From Tulasnella sp. 424 (Eukaryota; Basidiomycota; Agaricomycetes; Cantharellales; Tulasnellaceae): a DNA stretch of 26,358 nt. A program made the position numbers and the translations under genes. Below, piece by piece: positions 9,631 to 20,899 of this stretch (position 1 is its first letter; every line of letters begins with the position of its first letter). The stretch covers positions 1 to 26,358 of the forward strand of contig WSUB01000313.1 of NCBI GenBank assembly GCA_019633425.1, in the 5' to 3' direction. Under the pieces are notes generated by a model, which worked only from the letters and a program-made list of their open reading frames with translations, was not told the DNA's origin and made no database searches.

Positions 9631-12600
9631 ATGACTACAAGCGATGGATCGACGCCGACCCACAGACAACCGCCCGCAAAACCACTGGTGATTTCTAGTC
9701 CATTACCTCGAACTCCAATGGCTAGCGCCCGAGATGCAAGTCTCGGCGAGAGAATCGAGTTCTTGAAAAGAGCCGTAGATTCGATCCTCAACGTATGATT
9801 GTTTCGCATGTGCACCCTTCGCTTGGACTGACATTGCTCTAGGGAACTGAGTGGCCACCGGAATCGAAAGACGCCGCAAAGGGCCTGCTAGACACGGTCA
9901 AGTCCTTGCCCGATATCCCCAATAACAGCGCCAGCATTTCTCAAGAGCTCCAACGATTCGCCGAACAGTATATCCAGTAGGTTTGGTGCTCTGCAAAGCA
10001 GTCGGTTCGCTCCAACTTTTCTCTCCCAGGGTCCTCGAGGAGGTCCATTCAAGATTGAAAGACGCGTCATCCAAGGCGGGAATGCAAAAATGGAGGCTCC
10101 TAAAGCGAATCAAATCGTTGGTGTCTCACCGCCCAAGCAAGTACACTTTACTCTTCCAAACGTGCCAAGACGATGTATCGAAAGCGGGGATGTCTTTCCG
10201 TGTACGTGAATGGGTCTCATTTCTGGGCTCGCTCTTTCTCACGCTGCTTCTTGAAGGAGGGCTTGGAGAATGAGGGGGAAAATGGTGAGTGGGGTCGACT
10301 CCGAGTTCCCCCCTAAAATAACTCATGTCCAGTTTCTATAGAGCGGGACAATGCGGCCTCCGGAGTACTTCCTGGATCGTTTGCTCAACTGACTGTGGCA
10401 AACACCGGGCAAACGCCTGCAGCGCCGTTCAGCGTTCAGACAACAGCCATCAAACAAGGGGTTACAACCACCGATTCGACTTCAGGCTCATCCCCGGCGC
10501 AACACCCACCGAACCCTATCCCCGAGGACAGCGAATCTCAAAGTCAGATCCGTGCTGAAGCTCTCACCATAGCCAGAAAGACCCTCAAAGGCGTAGAAAT
10601 TGCGTCTGGGTCCATTCCTGTGGTTGGGAACATTGTTGCAGCCGCTGCCACAGTGGGACTGGCATTCGTGGAATCGATTCAGGTAGATTGAGCAGCATAA
10701 TAGCGCGTATACACTTGGCCCTGACGAGGTGATCTCAGACTATGGACAAAAACGACGACTTGGCAAAGGATTTGGGATCACAGACAGATAAATTGTCTAC
10801 GCTTCTTGCAGAAATTACGAAGAAGCCGAATGGGAATCAGGGGGAAGGGATCGCAAACCATATTGCGGACTTGCAAAAGTACGTTACTATCACTTATCTG
10901 ATAAGGTGTACTAAGACTTTGACTAGAGAGCTCCGGGAAATGCACGCCAAAGTCAAAGAATGGGAGTCACTGGGTCGCTTCAGCAAAGCCTTTCACCCTA
11001 GCGACCATGCAGAAGCGTTACAGGGTTATCAGGGAACTGTTCAGACGGCGCTTGAGGAAATGCAGGTCAGTACAGCAACATATTACGTTCGCATGCTAGT
11101 CAGCTGAGTTTGCCTATAACCAGCTCCTCATAGGCATCGATACACGTAGCATCGTAATCGAACTCAGTCAGTCCATTTGACTCCACTACACTGTACACTT
11201 CTGACCTATACTTCAGAAAACAGTGATATACAAAAGGAGAAGCGTCGTCTTCTGGATCGTCTGGGAGATGGAAAATACGGAGCACGAGGAAACGCGATTG
11301 AGGATGTCACCTGCTTTCCGGGAACCAGAGTGGAGATATTGGAGCGAATCGGCACCTGGATCAGGGATTCGTCCGCGGCGAGCCGGGTGCTATGGATCCG
11401 TGGAATGGCTGGGCGGGGGAAGTCTACCATTGCGTCAACGGTGTTTCACGACTGGAAATGCCGAGCTTCCTGCGCGATCTTCCACTTCCGTCGTGGACAA
11501 GACACGCTGAACACGCGTGTCGTTTGCGCTCTTGCAAGGCAGCTCGGAAGCAGCTTGGTTCCAGAGGTCAGAAACGCAGTGCTCGAGAGCGTGCAGGAGA
11601 ATCCGGAAATCGTAGACGAACGCCTGGAAGAGCAATTCAAGGAACTCCTCGTTACTTCCCTGACAAAGCTCGACAACCAAGACCACCCGATCCTCATCTT
11701 TGTCGACGCCCTCGATGAATGCGACGACTCAACCTATGTTGACGACTTTCTCCGCCTTATTGATCGACATTCTGCAATGCTACCCGTCAACGTCAAATTC
11801 CTCCTTACGTCGCGTCCCGAACCCCATCTCATTCGAGCTCTGGGACCCAGAGGATGGCGCTCAGAGGACCTAGACACGGCTGCCAATGTGTCAGAGGACC
11901 TGGAGCGTTTCATTCAACACGCCTGCAAGCAAATCCGGGACGCTGACCCCGACGTCCCGAAGGACTGGCCTTCGTTCGAAGACGTCAGTCGGTTAGTGGA
12001 GATGTCCCAAGGCCTGTTCCAGTGGGTGCGCACAGCAATCACGTATATGTGCAGTGGGTCAGCCGTGGATCGATTACAAGAACTGCTAAGGCATCCTTCA
12101 AAGTGGAGTGGGCTTGACGACTTGTACCACCAGATCCTCTCGAAAGCATTTGAGACCGTCAGGCTAGATGAGGAGCGGATGGATCTATTGCAACGAGTAT
12201 TGGGATTCATTGTAGTGGCGCCATATCCGATCTCTCTCGACGTTATAACTGTGATGTACCGGGATGACACCCTCGTCAAGGAGATGGATCAGGCGCACAT
12301 CATCCTGTTCCTCCGCAAGGACATTCTCGCCGAACTTAATTCTCTCTTGTTCATTCCGACATCATCCTATGAACCAATACGTCTGATGCACACCTCTATC
12401 CACGATCTTCTGGTCAGCGAGCGTCGATGCAAGCAGAAACCTTACTACATCGACATCATTCAGTATCATCGGCAGCTAGCAAGCCTGTGTCTTAGCACCA
12501 TGCTAGAACATCTGGAGAGCATCTGTAACTTGACAGACCTTTCAAAAGCGAGGTCGGAGGTTCAGGGCATCGCGGAACGGGAGGTGTCCAAGGCACTTCG

Positions 12601-14964
12601 GTATTGCTGCCAATCATGGTCCATTCATCTTATGGAGGGAATAAATTGGCCAAACTCAGGCACCAATACTGGTACAATAGAAGCCGATTTCAAAGTATTC
12701 AGCACGGAGAAGATCATGTACTGGCTCGAGGTTATGAGCTTAGTTGGAGCGACTACAGATGCGATTATTATCGCACAGCGTGTGTATCAATGGCTCTTGG
12801 TGAGTCGGAAAGTCGAGTTCCTTCTGAAGTGGCCAGGCGAGCTGATCGGAGTTCATAGCAATGTCCCGCCAAAGGATCGGAGTTCAATTCACTCGCCACA
12901 TTGTGGAATGACGTCCAGCGTTTCATCACCATGTTCTCGGAGCCGATTTCATTTGGACCGCTCCATATTTACGTTTCAGCGCTTCCTCATTGCCCGCTAG
13001 AGACGGAAATATGGAACCTATATAGCAAATATGCGAAGGTCCAAGCTCTACGGAGTCATCGGACCTTAAGTTGGCCACCAGATCTCTGGGCTCGGTCAAC
13101 CGGTAGCGGGGTCCGGGCAGTTGCAGTGTCACCAGATGGCAAGCTTCTGGCATCGGCGTCCAGTGATAGCACAATTCGCCTTTGGAACCCTCAGACCGGA
13201 ACGGCCGTCGGGGAACCCCTCCTGGGCTACAGCGACTCCGAGTCGACTGAGTCCGTCTGCTTCTCACCAGATGGCAAGCTTCTGGCATCCGGATCTAGCG
13301 ACGGGACAATCCGACTTTGGGATCCTCAGACCAGAACAGCAGTCGGTGAACCACTCATAGCGCATAGCAACTCAGTTGAGTCCGTCTGCTTTTCACCTGA
13401 TGGCAAGCTTCTGGCATCCGGGTCCGGTGACGGGACAATTCGACTTTGGAATCCTCGGACGAGAACGGCGGTCAGTGAGCCACTCACGGGTGACATCGAC
13501 CCGGTTATGGCCGTCTGCTTCTCACCAGATGGGAAGCTTCTGGCGTCCGGATCCCACAATTCCATAATTCGACTTTGGAATCCTCAGACCGGAACGGTGG
13601 TCGGTGAGCCACTCACGGATCACAGCGCGCCGGTTTGGTCCGTCTGCTTCTCGCCGGACAGCAAGCTTCTGGCCTCCGGATCCGACGACGGGACAATTAG
13701 ACTTTGGGATCCTCAGACGCGAACGGCGGTCAGCGAGCCACTCACGAGTCACAACGAGTCGGTTATGTCCGTCTGCTTCTCACCCGATGGCAAGCTTCTG
13801 GCATCCGGATCCAGCGATCAGACCATTCGACTCTGGGATCCACAAAGCGGAACGGAGGTCAGTGAGCCACTCATGGGTCACAGCAACTCGGTCCTGTCCG
13901 TCTGCTTCTCACCCGATGGCAAGCTTCTGGCATCCGGATCCCCCGACGAGACCATTCGACTTTGGGATGCTCAGACCAGAACGGCAGCCAGTGAACCACC
14001 CACGAGTAACAGCAGCTCGGTTCAGGCAGTCTGCTTTTCACCTGATGGCAAGCTTCTGGTATCTGGGTCCGGTGACGGGACAATTGGACTTTGGGATCCT
14101 CCGACGGGAGCGGCGGTCAGTGAGCTAATCATGGGTGAGGACAACTCGGTTATGGCCATCTGTTTCTCACCAGATGGGAAGCTTCTGGCGTTCGGATCCG
14201 GCGACTCCGTTCGACTTTGGGATCCTCAGACCGGTACGGCGGCCGGTGAGCCTCTCACGGGTCACAGCGAGTCGATCGAGTCCGTTTGCTTCTCGCCTGA
14301 CAGCAAGCTTCTGGCCTCCGGATCCTGCGACAAGACCATTCGACTTTGGGATATTCAGACTAGAACAGCAGTCAGTGGACCGCTCACGGGTCACAACGAC
14401 TTCGTTCTGTCTGTCTGCTTCTCACCTGATAGCAAGCTTCTGGCGTCCGGATCCAGCGACCAGACCATTCGACTTTGGGATCCTCAGACCGGAACAGCGG
14501 TCGGTGAGCCACTCAATGGTCACACCGAGTCGGTTCAATTCGTTTGCTTCTCTCCTGATGGCAAGCTTCTGGCATCCGGATCCAGCGATGAGACCGTTCG
14601 ATTTTGGGATCCTCAGACTGGAACAGCGGTCGGTGAGCCATTTATGGGTCACAGTGATATGGTTACATCTGTCCGCTTCTTGTCCAATGGCAGCCAGCTC
14701 ATGGCAAATTATCACCATGGCGGTTCTGCGGCATGGGATGCCAACACTCGTCAAAGACTTGACACCCTACCCAAGCTTCGGACCGGTTCAAATCCAGGTT
14801 TTGAAGATCATTGGATCACGACACTCTCCTCTCGATTATTTTGGCTTCCTTCACCATACTGGGGCGATTATGGACGTCAGATTGTCCTTTCCGGCAATAT
14901 ACTTGCTGTCCTTTGTAACTTCCACCTTTCTATTTTTGACGTTTCTCAGATACTCGAGCCCTGA
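9631..14964 (+). CDS. NACHT-WD40 STAND (NLR-like) receptor, ten exons, about 1620 aa
   Basis: Predicted signal-transducing ATPase receptor. Proposed exons: 9631-9792, 9843-9976, 10030-10201, 10257-10284, 10342-10682, 10739-10878, 10927-11065, 11109-11166, 11217-12799, 12859-14964. All phases agree (4863 nt) and all introns are GT..AG, 43-59 nt. Residues 1-390 are mostly helical. Around 235-365 a glycine/alanine-rich hydrophobic segment (SGSIPVVGNIVAAAATVGLA) and amphipathic helices resemble the MLKL/HeLo-like four-helix bundles at the front of many agaricomycete NLRs. The NACHT domain has Walker A GMAGRGKST (about 454-462) and Walker B LIFVDALDE (about 551-559). A linker with SEPISFGPLHIYVSALP leads to 12 clear WD40 units plus a degenerate one (about 1000-1565). 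Family knowledge suggests ligand sensing by the WD40 face, NTP-dependent oligomerisation, and signalling through the N-terminus, as in heteroincompatibility receptors. Exon 4 (28 nt) and the donor at 9977 are the least certain. Confidence 0.85.
13105..14650 (+). repeat. Tandem WD40-coding repeats, 129-bp period
   Basis: Twelve near-identical 43-codon units code for VCFSPDGKLLASGS..D.TIRLWDPQTGTAV.EPL. An AAGCTT (HindIII) site marks each unit at 13141, 13276, 13405, 13534, 13663, 13792, 13921, 14050, 14179, 14305, 14434 and 14563. The spacing is 129 bp except 135 after unit 1 and 126 after unit 9 (one codon lost, GSGDSVRLW). Differences cluster at a few codons: the residue or two before VCF, the residues after SGS, and the tail after EPL. 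Confidence 0.95.
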
Positions 14965-15837
14965 GTCGCTAGTTGCACAGTGCTATATTTCTCCAGATCA
15001 CGATATTTACTGAGTTGACATTGTATTAAACTGCTAGTATGATACCTATTTCGTGTTTTCAACAAACCTTGCGACGTCCGAGGAACATGATTTGCAATGA
15101 GACATTATTCGTTTACCCTTTTTTAAATGGAGTTGATATTTGATATTGTCAGTAATGAGTGAGCTATCCTGTTTCATTTATAATTTGCTCTCTGTCTCTG
15201 TCGTCCTCCAGTTCAGATGCAACACCGGACTGGTGGACACCGATTTCTCGTCTGTTTCTTCTTGCGTACATCCAAGTTTAGTTAAATCACATGGTACGTA
15301 TATCTGAACGCCATTGTAAGGGTTGGAAGGCTCTCATTTCATTAAAGATTCAGCGACGCAACCAGGAGGTGAGTCCCTGTCCTCGCCAGCAAGCGTATTT
15401 TCCACATCAGCTATCAGTATACAAGCTAGCAAATGAACCAATACCTTCCACCACAGAAGCTCTTCACTAGCGATCCGTCCGTAGTAGTTATACCTGTACG
15501 CTGACTAGCGAGCACGAACTGACAGCTTTTCAAATACTCGTAGCAGGGGGTTGTTTGGGGGTGAATACCAGAGGGAACAAGTAGGGGCAGCACGTGTAAA
15601 AATAGAGTTGGGATTTAGAAACGGACGGGGACCAAGCACAGGATGAAAAGCAGCGAACACGGGGAGAAAAGAGCGAAGTAGAAAGAAAGAGCAAGAAAGG
15701 AACAGAAAGAAAAGAGAAACGCAGTAGTAGAGAGTAGAGGAAGGACAAAGCGAGAGGTGGGAAAAAGGCGTGGGAATCGGTGCAACAATCCTGCGCGGAG
15801 ATACCCTAGCCTGTAGAGTGAAAATAGAGGCTATGGG
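14965..15837. other. Spacer downstream of the STAND gene; purine-rich tract
   Basis: This should hold the 3' UTR of the receptor gene. No canonical AATAAA was identified. A strongly purine-biased tract (about 15640-15770, GAAAGAAAGAG-type words) precedes the start of the copy 3 duplication at about 15838. No gene is supported on either strand. Confidence 0.5.
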
Positions 15838-18120
15838 AACATGAACGACCTATAACCGCCAATTTGTGTTTATTAGATTCACCGCGAAAGTAATGATATC
15901 AAAGCCTCGTCTAAGGGGTCCCGCCCGGACCGTATTTCTAGGTTTCCTCCAGGAATCAAAGCCCGGATTTCATCAAAGCCTTCATCGTAACGACCCCGCA
16001 GATCCCGTTGATTGCCACGCTGGACTATCACCTTCCGGAAACCCGACATTTCGATGGCTTCCTGGCTTGAGCTGGTCCCATTCCGACAAAGGACCACTCT
16101 GCGAAGGGATTCCAACTCCGACACGGTATCAATGCGACATCCCAGTATGTCAAGTCGGGGGAAAACGTGTCGAATCTGGTCTCCGAGGTTGTCGAGGCAA
16201 TCCAAAGGATTGCATTCGTCGTCTTCCGGTCTACCCTCGAACTCCAGTCTTATTATACCCCGTAAACGGCCTAGCTTTGAGATGATCTCCATCGTTCCGT
16301 CATATGAAAAGTTGGAATAAAGTTTTATGTTGATATCAGAGGATGCGTCCAACGCCGCGCTGGTAGCATCAATGAACCAGTTTAGACCAAATGGGGGGTC
16401 TCCTCGGATGCGGAACCTGGCCGCCATTTTAATTCCACCCTTGGCTCTTGCGAAAACGCGCAATTCACCTATTTTAACGTCCAACGTCACGTGGCCGACT
16501 TTGATTATGTTGTCAATTACAGGTATGAGGTGAGCAAGCGAGGAAGCCGAACCAGGGTCCGCTATACCCAGATGGAATCCTTCGAGTACCAGGTGCTTGC
16601 ACTGCGGGAATCGCATCATACGGACAATGAGGTCCGAGTTGTAGTCGACGTTCGAAAGTTGTAATGTCAATAAATGGGGAAGACAGACTGGCTCGTTGGG
16701 CATTGGAAGCCCAGTGGACTTGTGGGATGTTGCCACTTCAATAAGGGAGAGGTGTTCCAGTTGAGGACTCTGTTCCAAAATTCGTAGCAATTGAGCTTCG
16801 GAGGGTCCGCCAGAGGAGATATTGTAAAGGCTAAGGTCCCGAAGGCGCTGGAGGTTCCACCCCTCCCATACTACCGTGCGAGTCCTCTCGAGCGCAAGTT
16901 CCTCCAAATTGCAAGGGTCGCTGGGATCAAATAGATCGAGAGGGGTCGAAAGGTTTGGTGCGTCGAGACGAAGTTTGCGTAATTTGGGCGTGGTTGTATT
17001 CCCTAGTTTCGGCCATGTGGGACGTCGAAGAAACTTCTCCCTCAAAGAAGTAAAATCCACATCCTGCCATCGGTACACCTCTTCGTACACTGCGCACCAC
17101 ATTTCCTGATCGGAGTAGTCGGAGGGTTGCGTGTAGGAGAGTTCCAGTCCCAGTGACCTGAGTAGACGGGGTGCCCGCCTGAAGTAATCGAGTCCATCGT
17201 TGGGGAGGTGCCAACGAGTCCACAGGGCTGGGGAGCCGATCACAACTCGTCTCCACTGGCGGCACACCAGGGATAGCTTTGTTCGGGTATCCTTGTGACC
17301 ACCCTTACAATCGAGCTGCAAGACCTCTTGAAGGATCTTAACGAGTAGTTCTAGCGGTAGGACAGTGACCGGAAGGAATCGGTTATGCTGCTCCCGGATA
17401 TCGGCGTATATATCGTGAAGAACGTGGTCGGGGGTGAGTGCGAGGGAAGATATGGAGCGAGTGATAGTTCGACTATCGCTCGGAAGGAGGTCTTTCCACT
17501 CGAGACTGTCGTTTGAGTAGGAAGGGATTAGTCACCTGCTTTGGGGTACCTGACGGAATACCCCCTGAACTGACCTGGGGTCTTGATTCTTGAGTTTGTC
17601 ACAAAGGACGAGAATCAAATCTTTCATAGCGGCGGTTGTGGGAGTGTCCATGGATGCGATACTGAGATCGTCCGCGGTACTCTGTATGTATGGTGGTGGT
17701 TACGTTTAGGTTGCGAATCAATCCCACGGTTCTACTTACGTGATGCACGATCTTGGAGCGATTTCGTCAATCTCAGGCACTAGTTGGTTAATTATATAGT
17801 GTACGAAGCCTGCGGCACCGGCATCTCAGCGTATGGATCAAGTGGTCAGGTGAGCCAGGCGAGCCTGATATCATTTCGAACAATCGTTGGGAGAGCGGCC
17901 AACCACGGTGCCCGAGACCTCACATATCTGAATGCTCTCATACGATCTGGCTACTTATCGCAAGCTGTCTTCCAATTGCGGTGAGGCTTGGGAGGGGAAC
18001 AACGTTGCGGACGCCAACCGACACGGGGCAGCACGGCGGCAAACGCGAGTTCTCCGAATAACCTCAGGGTCCAATCAGGGCTTCTTTTGCCGCTCGTTAC
18101 AACAACACGCCAGCGACCTT
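15838..18120. repeat. Segmental duplication copy 3 (F-box gene plus divergent promoter)
   Basis: This is the counterpart of 5121-7545. The shared block begins at AACATGAACGACCTATAA and ends at CTTGCTACTCACCC. Unlike copy 2, it continues into a complete membrane-protein gene at 18158, so this copy probably shows the original arrangement. Confidence 0.75.
15879..17651 (-). CDS. F-box/LRR-like protein, copy 3 (two exons)
   Basis: Paralogue of the F-box gene at 5296-7041, with the same structure. Exon 1 is 17651-17575 (77 nt, MDTPTTAAMKDL), the intron is 17574-17506 (69 nt, GTCAGT..ACAG), and exon 2 is 17505-15879, giving 567 residues. The F-box is at about 75-120 (LPLELLVKILQEV, LSLVCRQWRRVVIGSPALW). 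Copy 3 has diverged at several F-box positions (PPELLAEIF in copy 2 is PLELLVKIL here), which could alter Skp1 binding. The C-terminus differs: a short indel after IRSGR shifts the frame, and the protein ends DPLDEALISLLSR instead of GRP. It is transcribed away from the membrane-protein gene at 18158, and only 506 bp separate the two start codons. The substrate is unknown. Confidence 0.85.
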
Positions 18121-18157
18121 GCTACTCACCCACCATCCCCCTCCGTCTCCCCCACCA
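17652..18157. promoter_or_regulatory. Shared divergent (bidirectional) promoter region
   Basis: This 506-bp gap separates the start codons of two divergent genes. For the F-box side there is a minus-strand TATATAA at 17798-17792 and a likely 58-nt leader intron (17739-17682). On the gene A side there is no clear TATA, but a CT-rich stretch (CCATCCCCCTCCGTCTCCC) lies directly before the ATG, typical of fungal transcription-start regions. Much of the gap is conserved in copy 2 although the right-hand gene is missing there. Confidence 0.55.
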
Positions 18158-20899
18158 ATGGCCGAACCTCCGTCGACGGCACAGTCGGTGGGGACGTTCG
18201 TCGCAGCATATGCAGCGGCTACCACCGTCACTGTTATACCAGTATTGATCGTCAATCCCAAACGATACGATAGGTACGGGCAGAAAATTCAAACCATTTT
18301 CTCCAGATTTTTCTTTGCCCTGGTCCCTGCTGATCTTTCCCGCATTCGACTTGATGTTCTTGCAGACCGAAATGGGAAATGATCTTAAAGAAAGCTTGGG
18401 CACACTCGAGGCGCAACTTTCGGCTCGCGTTGTTACCAGTGGTCCTACCCATCGTCTACCGCACGGCTCACCGTTTTCTCACTCGGCGGAAGGAAGAGCT
18501 GGAGGGATCAGATGCTTCATTACCCGGGAACCAACACCTCCGAATAGTGAAGAAACTGTACAACGTTCTTCCAGCTCTCCTTTCTTCGCCTCTGTTCATC
18601 CTTCTTCCTGAAGGGCTCCGGGTCCATGTGGCGTTGTACTTCCTCTCGAGTTTCCTCTACACCTTCACTCGTCTCAAAGCCCGGCCGCAAGTCAAGTTTG
18701 AAGATGACTGTCATGGCGAAACGAAGGACGTTAAAGAACGGCGAAAGCAGAGGTCGGGCAAGGAGATGTTGGAGAATTGGAGGGATTACTTACCACCGGT
18801 GTGGACCGTGTCCATGCTGGCGAACACGTGCCTTCTCTGGACGTTCATCTTTGAACCCCACGCCTTCCCGTCGAACTACCACGACGCTTTCATCGACGTA
18901 AGACTCTTCAGATATGAGTTAGTATGTAACGCTAAACGGGAATCTTCCTTTAGCACTGTCGGAGGTATTTGCCAATATCCCGGACCCTCGAGGACGTTCG
19001 GCGAATCCTGGACAACACCAACCACGCCAAAAGTATCTGGTCATCACCTCACGAGTACATCGTATGCGAAGTGCTCCACCCAACGCAAGTATCATGTCGG
19101 AAGAACTTCACATCCGCATTTAGAGAAGAGGCGAACAGGTTCGCACCGTGGGTCGCGGGCGCGACGGCTGTGAATATGTTGTTCTCCGGGAGGTTCCAGT
19201 TCGGGAAACGGAAGTACGTCATTTTTTTTTCGGACTTGCCTCTATGCCGCTTTTGGTCGTGCGGGAGTCATGAGCTTACGGTTGACATTATTTTTGTAGT
19301 TTCACAACAATCGCTTTCGACTTTCTCAACTCTACCTTGAGGGGCACGACGTATCTCACCGGGAGCCTTACGACGGTATGGGCCATCAGCTGCGTCTTGC
19401 AGCGGATTTTGCCGGTGGGAAAGTTCTCCAAATCTCGATGGATTATCAACAGCTCGCGTGAGTCTTTTCTTTGCTAATCTCTTCGCCCGTTCGTGCTGAG
19501 CCGACGTCCGTATTTGTTGTGATAGTCTCGAGCCTGTGGATTCTCCTTCTTTCGAGGAGCCGACAAGTCGCTATTTCACTCTTCCAGTTCCGTTTGGCCG
19601 CCTATAGCATGTGGAAAGTATGGAAATCTCGAGGCGGTCGGAGTATCAAGTGCGTCCTTCGTCCCTTTGCTCAACCGCTTCTCCTAACTAAAAGCTCGCT
19701 TCCTTCGTTTTGCTACAATCAGACACGGAGACCTCTGGCTCATCGCAGCATGCTGGGTCGGGCTCATCCACTACAAGGACCGCACGGTCGGAAAGCGCAT
19801 CACGGGCATGATCGGACAATTCATGCGCATGGTTGATGGAACCGAGTTCGAAGAATGGGTTACCGAGAGGAAGAGAAACGAGAAAGGAAAAGGCAGGGAG
19901 GACGGTCAAGGAAACGGCGGTAGTTCATCCGTCGTTCGACCACCCCGACCACAATCGCCCAAGCCTTACTTCCCACCGAAACCGACCCCAGGAGTGTATG
20001 GTCCTGATGCTCCAGGCCGAGGTTACCCCACCCCTCAGTATGGTCCTTCGACGACCTCGTATTCAACTCCCGGGCCTAGTGGATCCACGCGCGGCCTTTA
20101 TGGCTCTCCGGGCCCTGCACCACCGCCGCCGCCTCCACCACCTTCGCAGCCTTATCCACCACCACCTTCGCAATCCTACCAACAACCACCGTCGCAGTCC
20201 TACCAACAACAACCGCCTTCGCAGTCCTACTTCCCCCCGGTTTCGAACGCCACTCCAGCTCCCGGCCAACCGTCGAACTTCGAGCTCTACAGCAAGCCGT
20301 TCGGAGGCGCCGGCACCCCAGCAGCGCACCAGGAACCCGACAAGATCGAGCCTAGCTCCAAGTTGGGCGTGTCAGCGATGACCTCTCGGTTCGAGACCAC
20401 GAGCACCCCGCCGCCTCGGGACATGCAGGAGCCGATTCAAGTTTCGAGAGGAGGGTCCGCGGGGAGCTTCTCGCCTGTTGAAGCCCCGCAGCAGCCGTTG
20501 TTCCCGATGAGAGTGGACCCGCCCTCGCGAGCGACCACCGCTGGAGACCCGTTCTCTGATGCCAAGCGCGTAGTGGACGATCCGCACGAGCTGTCGGAAG
20601 TTGGGTCCGGATCCGCTGCGGACATCTCGGCGTCGACTGCCAGTGGAGATGGAGGGAACGTCCTCGTGCACGTTGACCCACCGCATGCCCTTGGAGAGGA
20701 GCAGCATAGGGACGACGACCGCGATTCCCTGGACAGCGACGACAGGCACTTGTTGATGGATAACAGCATGGCTTACAGCACGATTTTGGCCGAGTCTCCT
20801 CAGAGTGGGATCTCGCTCCTGCCGAGAGCGGAAGGAGAGGGAGCTGGGATGGCTGATTCGATGGGTAGCAGTGGACTCGTCCACGTTGAGAAGCCGTAG
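18158..20899 (+). CDS. Gene A: TMEM135-like multi-pass membrane protein with proline-rich tail (six exons)
   Basis: Exons: 18158-18273, 18366-18897, 18954-19213, 19300-19457, 19526-19649, 19723-20899 (788 aa, phases consistent, all introns GT..AG). Exon 1 encodes a membrane segment (SVGTFVAAYAAATTVTVIPV). More hydrophobic stretches follow: ALLPVVLPIVY, LPALLSSPLFILL, VALYFLSSFLYTF, WTVSMLANTCLLWTFIFEP, YLTGSLTTVWAIS, LSSLWILLL and LWLIAACWVGLIHY. The order, the HP..VSC motif in exon 3 and the FIFEP..FP..YHD motif recall TMEM135-type (peroxisomal/organellar) proteins, but this assignment is tentative. After about residue 445 the protein is soluble and disordered: a basic KGKGRED stretch, eight consecutive prolines, PPSQSYQQ repeats and an acidic end. 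Its paralogue gene B has the same membrane core and exon borders. Function unknown. Confidence 0.8.
20110..20235 (+). repeat. Proline/glutamine coding repeat (PPSQSYQQ) in gene A tail
   Basis: A run of CCN codons (eight prolines) is followed by five short degenerate repeats of the form PPSQ(S/P)Y, partly with QQ or QQQ spacers. Such low-complexity coding repeats change length easily and may vary between strains. Confidence 0.75.

Noticed and set aside
12800..13000. Apparent frameshift separating the NACHT part and the WD40 part into two genes.
   Set aside because: A GTGAGT donor at 12800 and a TCATAG acceptor ending at 12858, with a CTGAT branch-like word, restore one continuous frame in a 59-nt intron of typical size.
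13604..15013. Long alternate-frame open stretches on the plus strand (13604-14128 and 14135-15013) and several minus-strand ones over the WD40 array.
   Set aside because: They arise because the 129-bp repeat is a multiple of three and lacks stops in several frames. Their translations are themselves periodic shadows, while the WD40 frame has the conserved VCFSPDGKLLASGS pattern.
9040..15770. Purine-rich tracts at about 9060-9200 and 15640-15770 as copies of one mobile element.
   Set aside because: Only short words such as AGTAGAGAGTAG are shared; there is no collinear alignment, no terminal repeats and no target-site duplication.
20063..20884. Minus-strand Arg/Trp-rich open frames opposite the gene A tail.
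   Set aside because: They are antisense images of the proline/glutamine repeat, with no plausible start, domain or splice signals.
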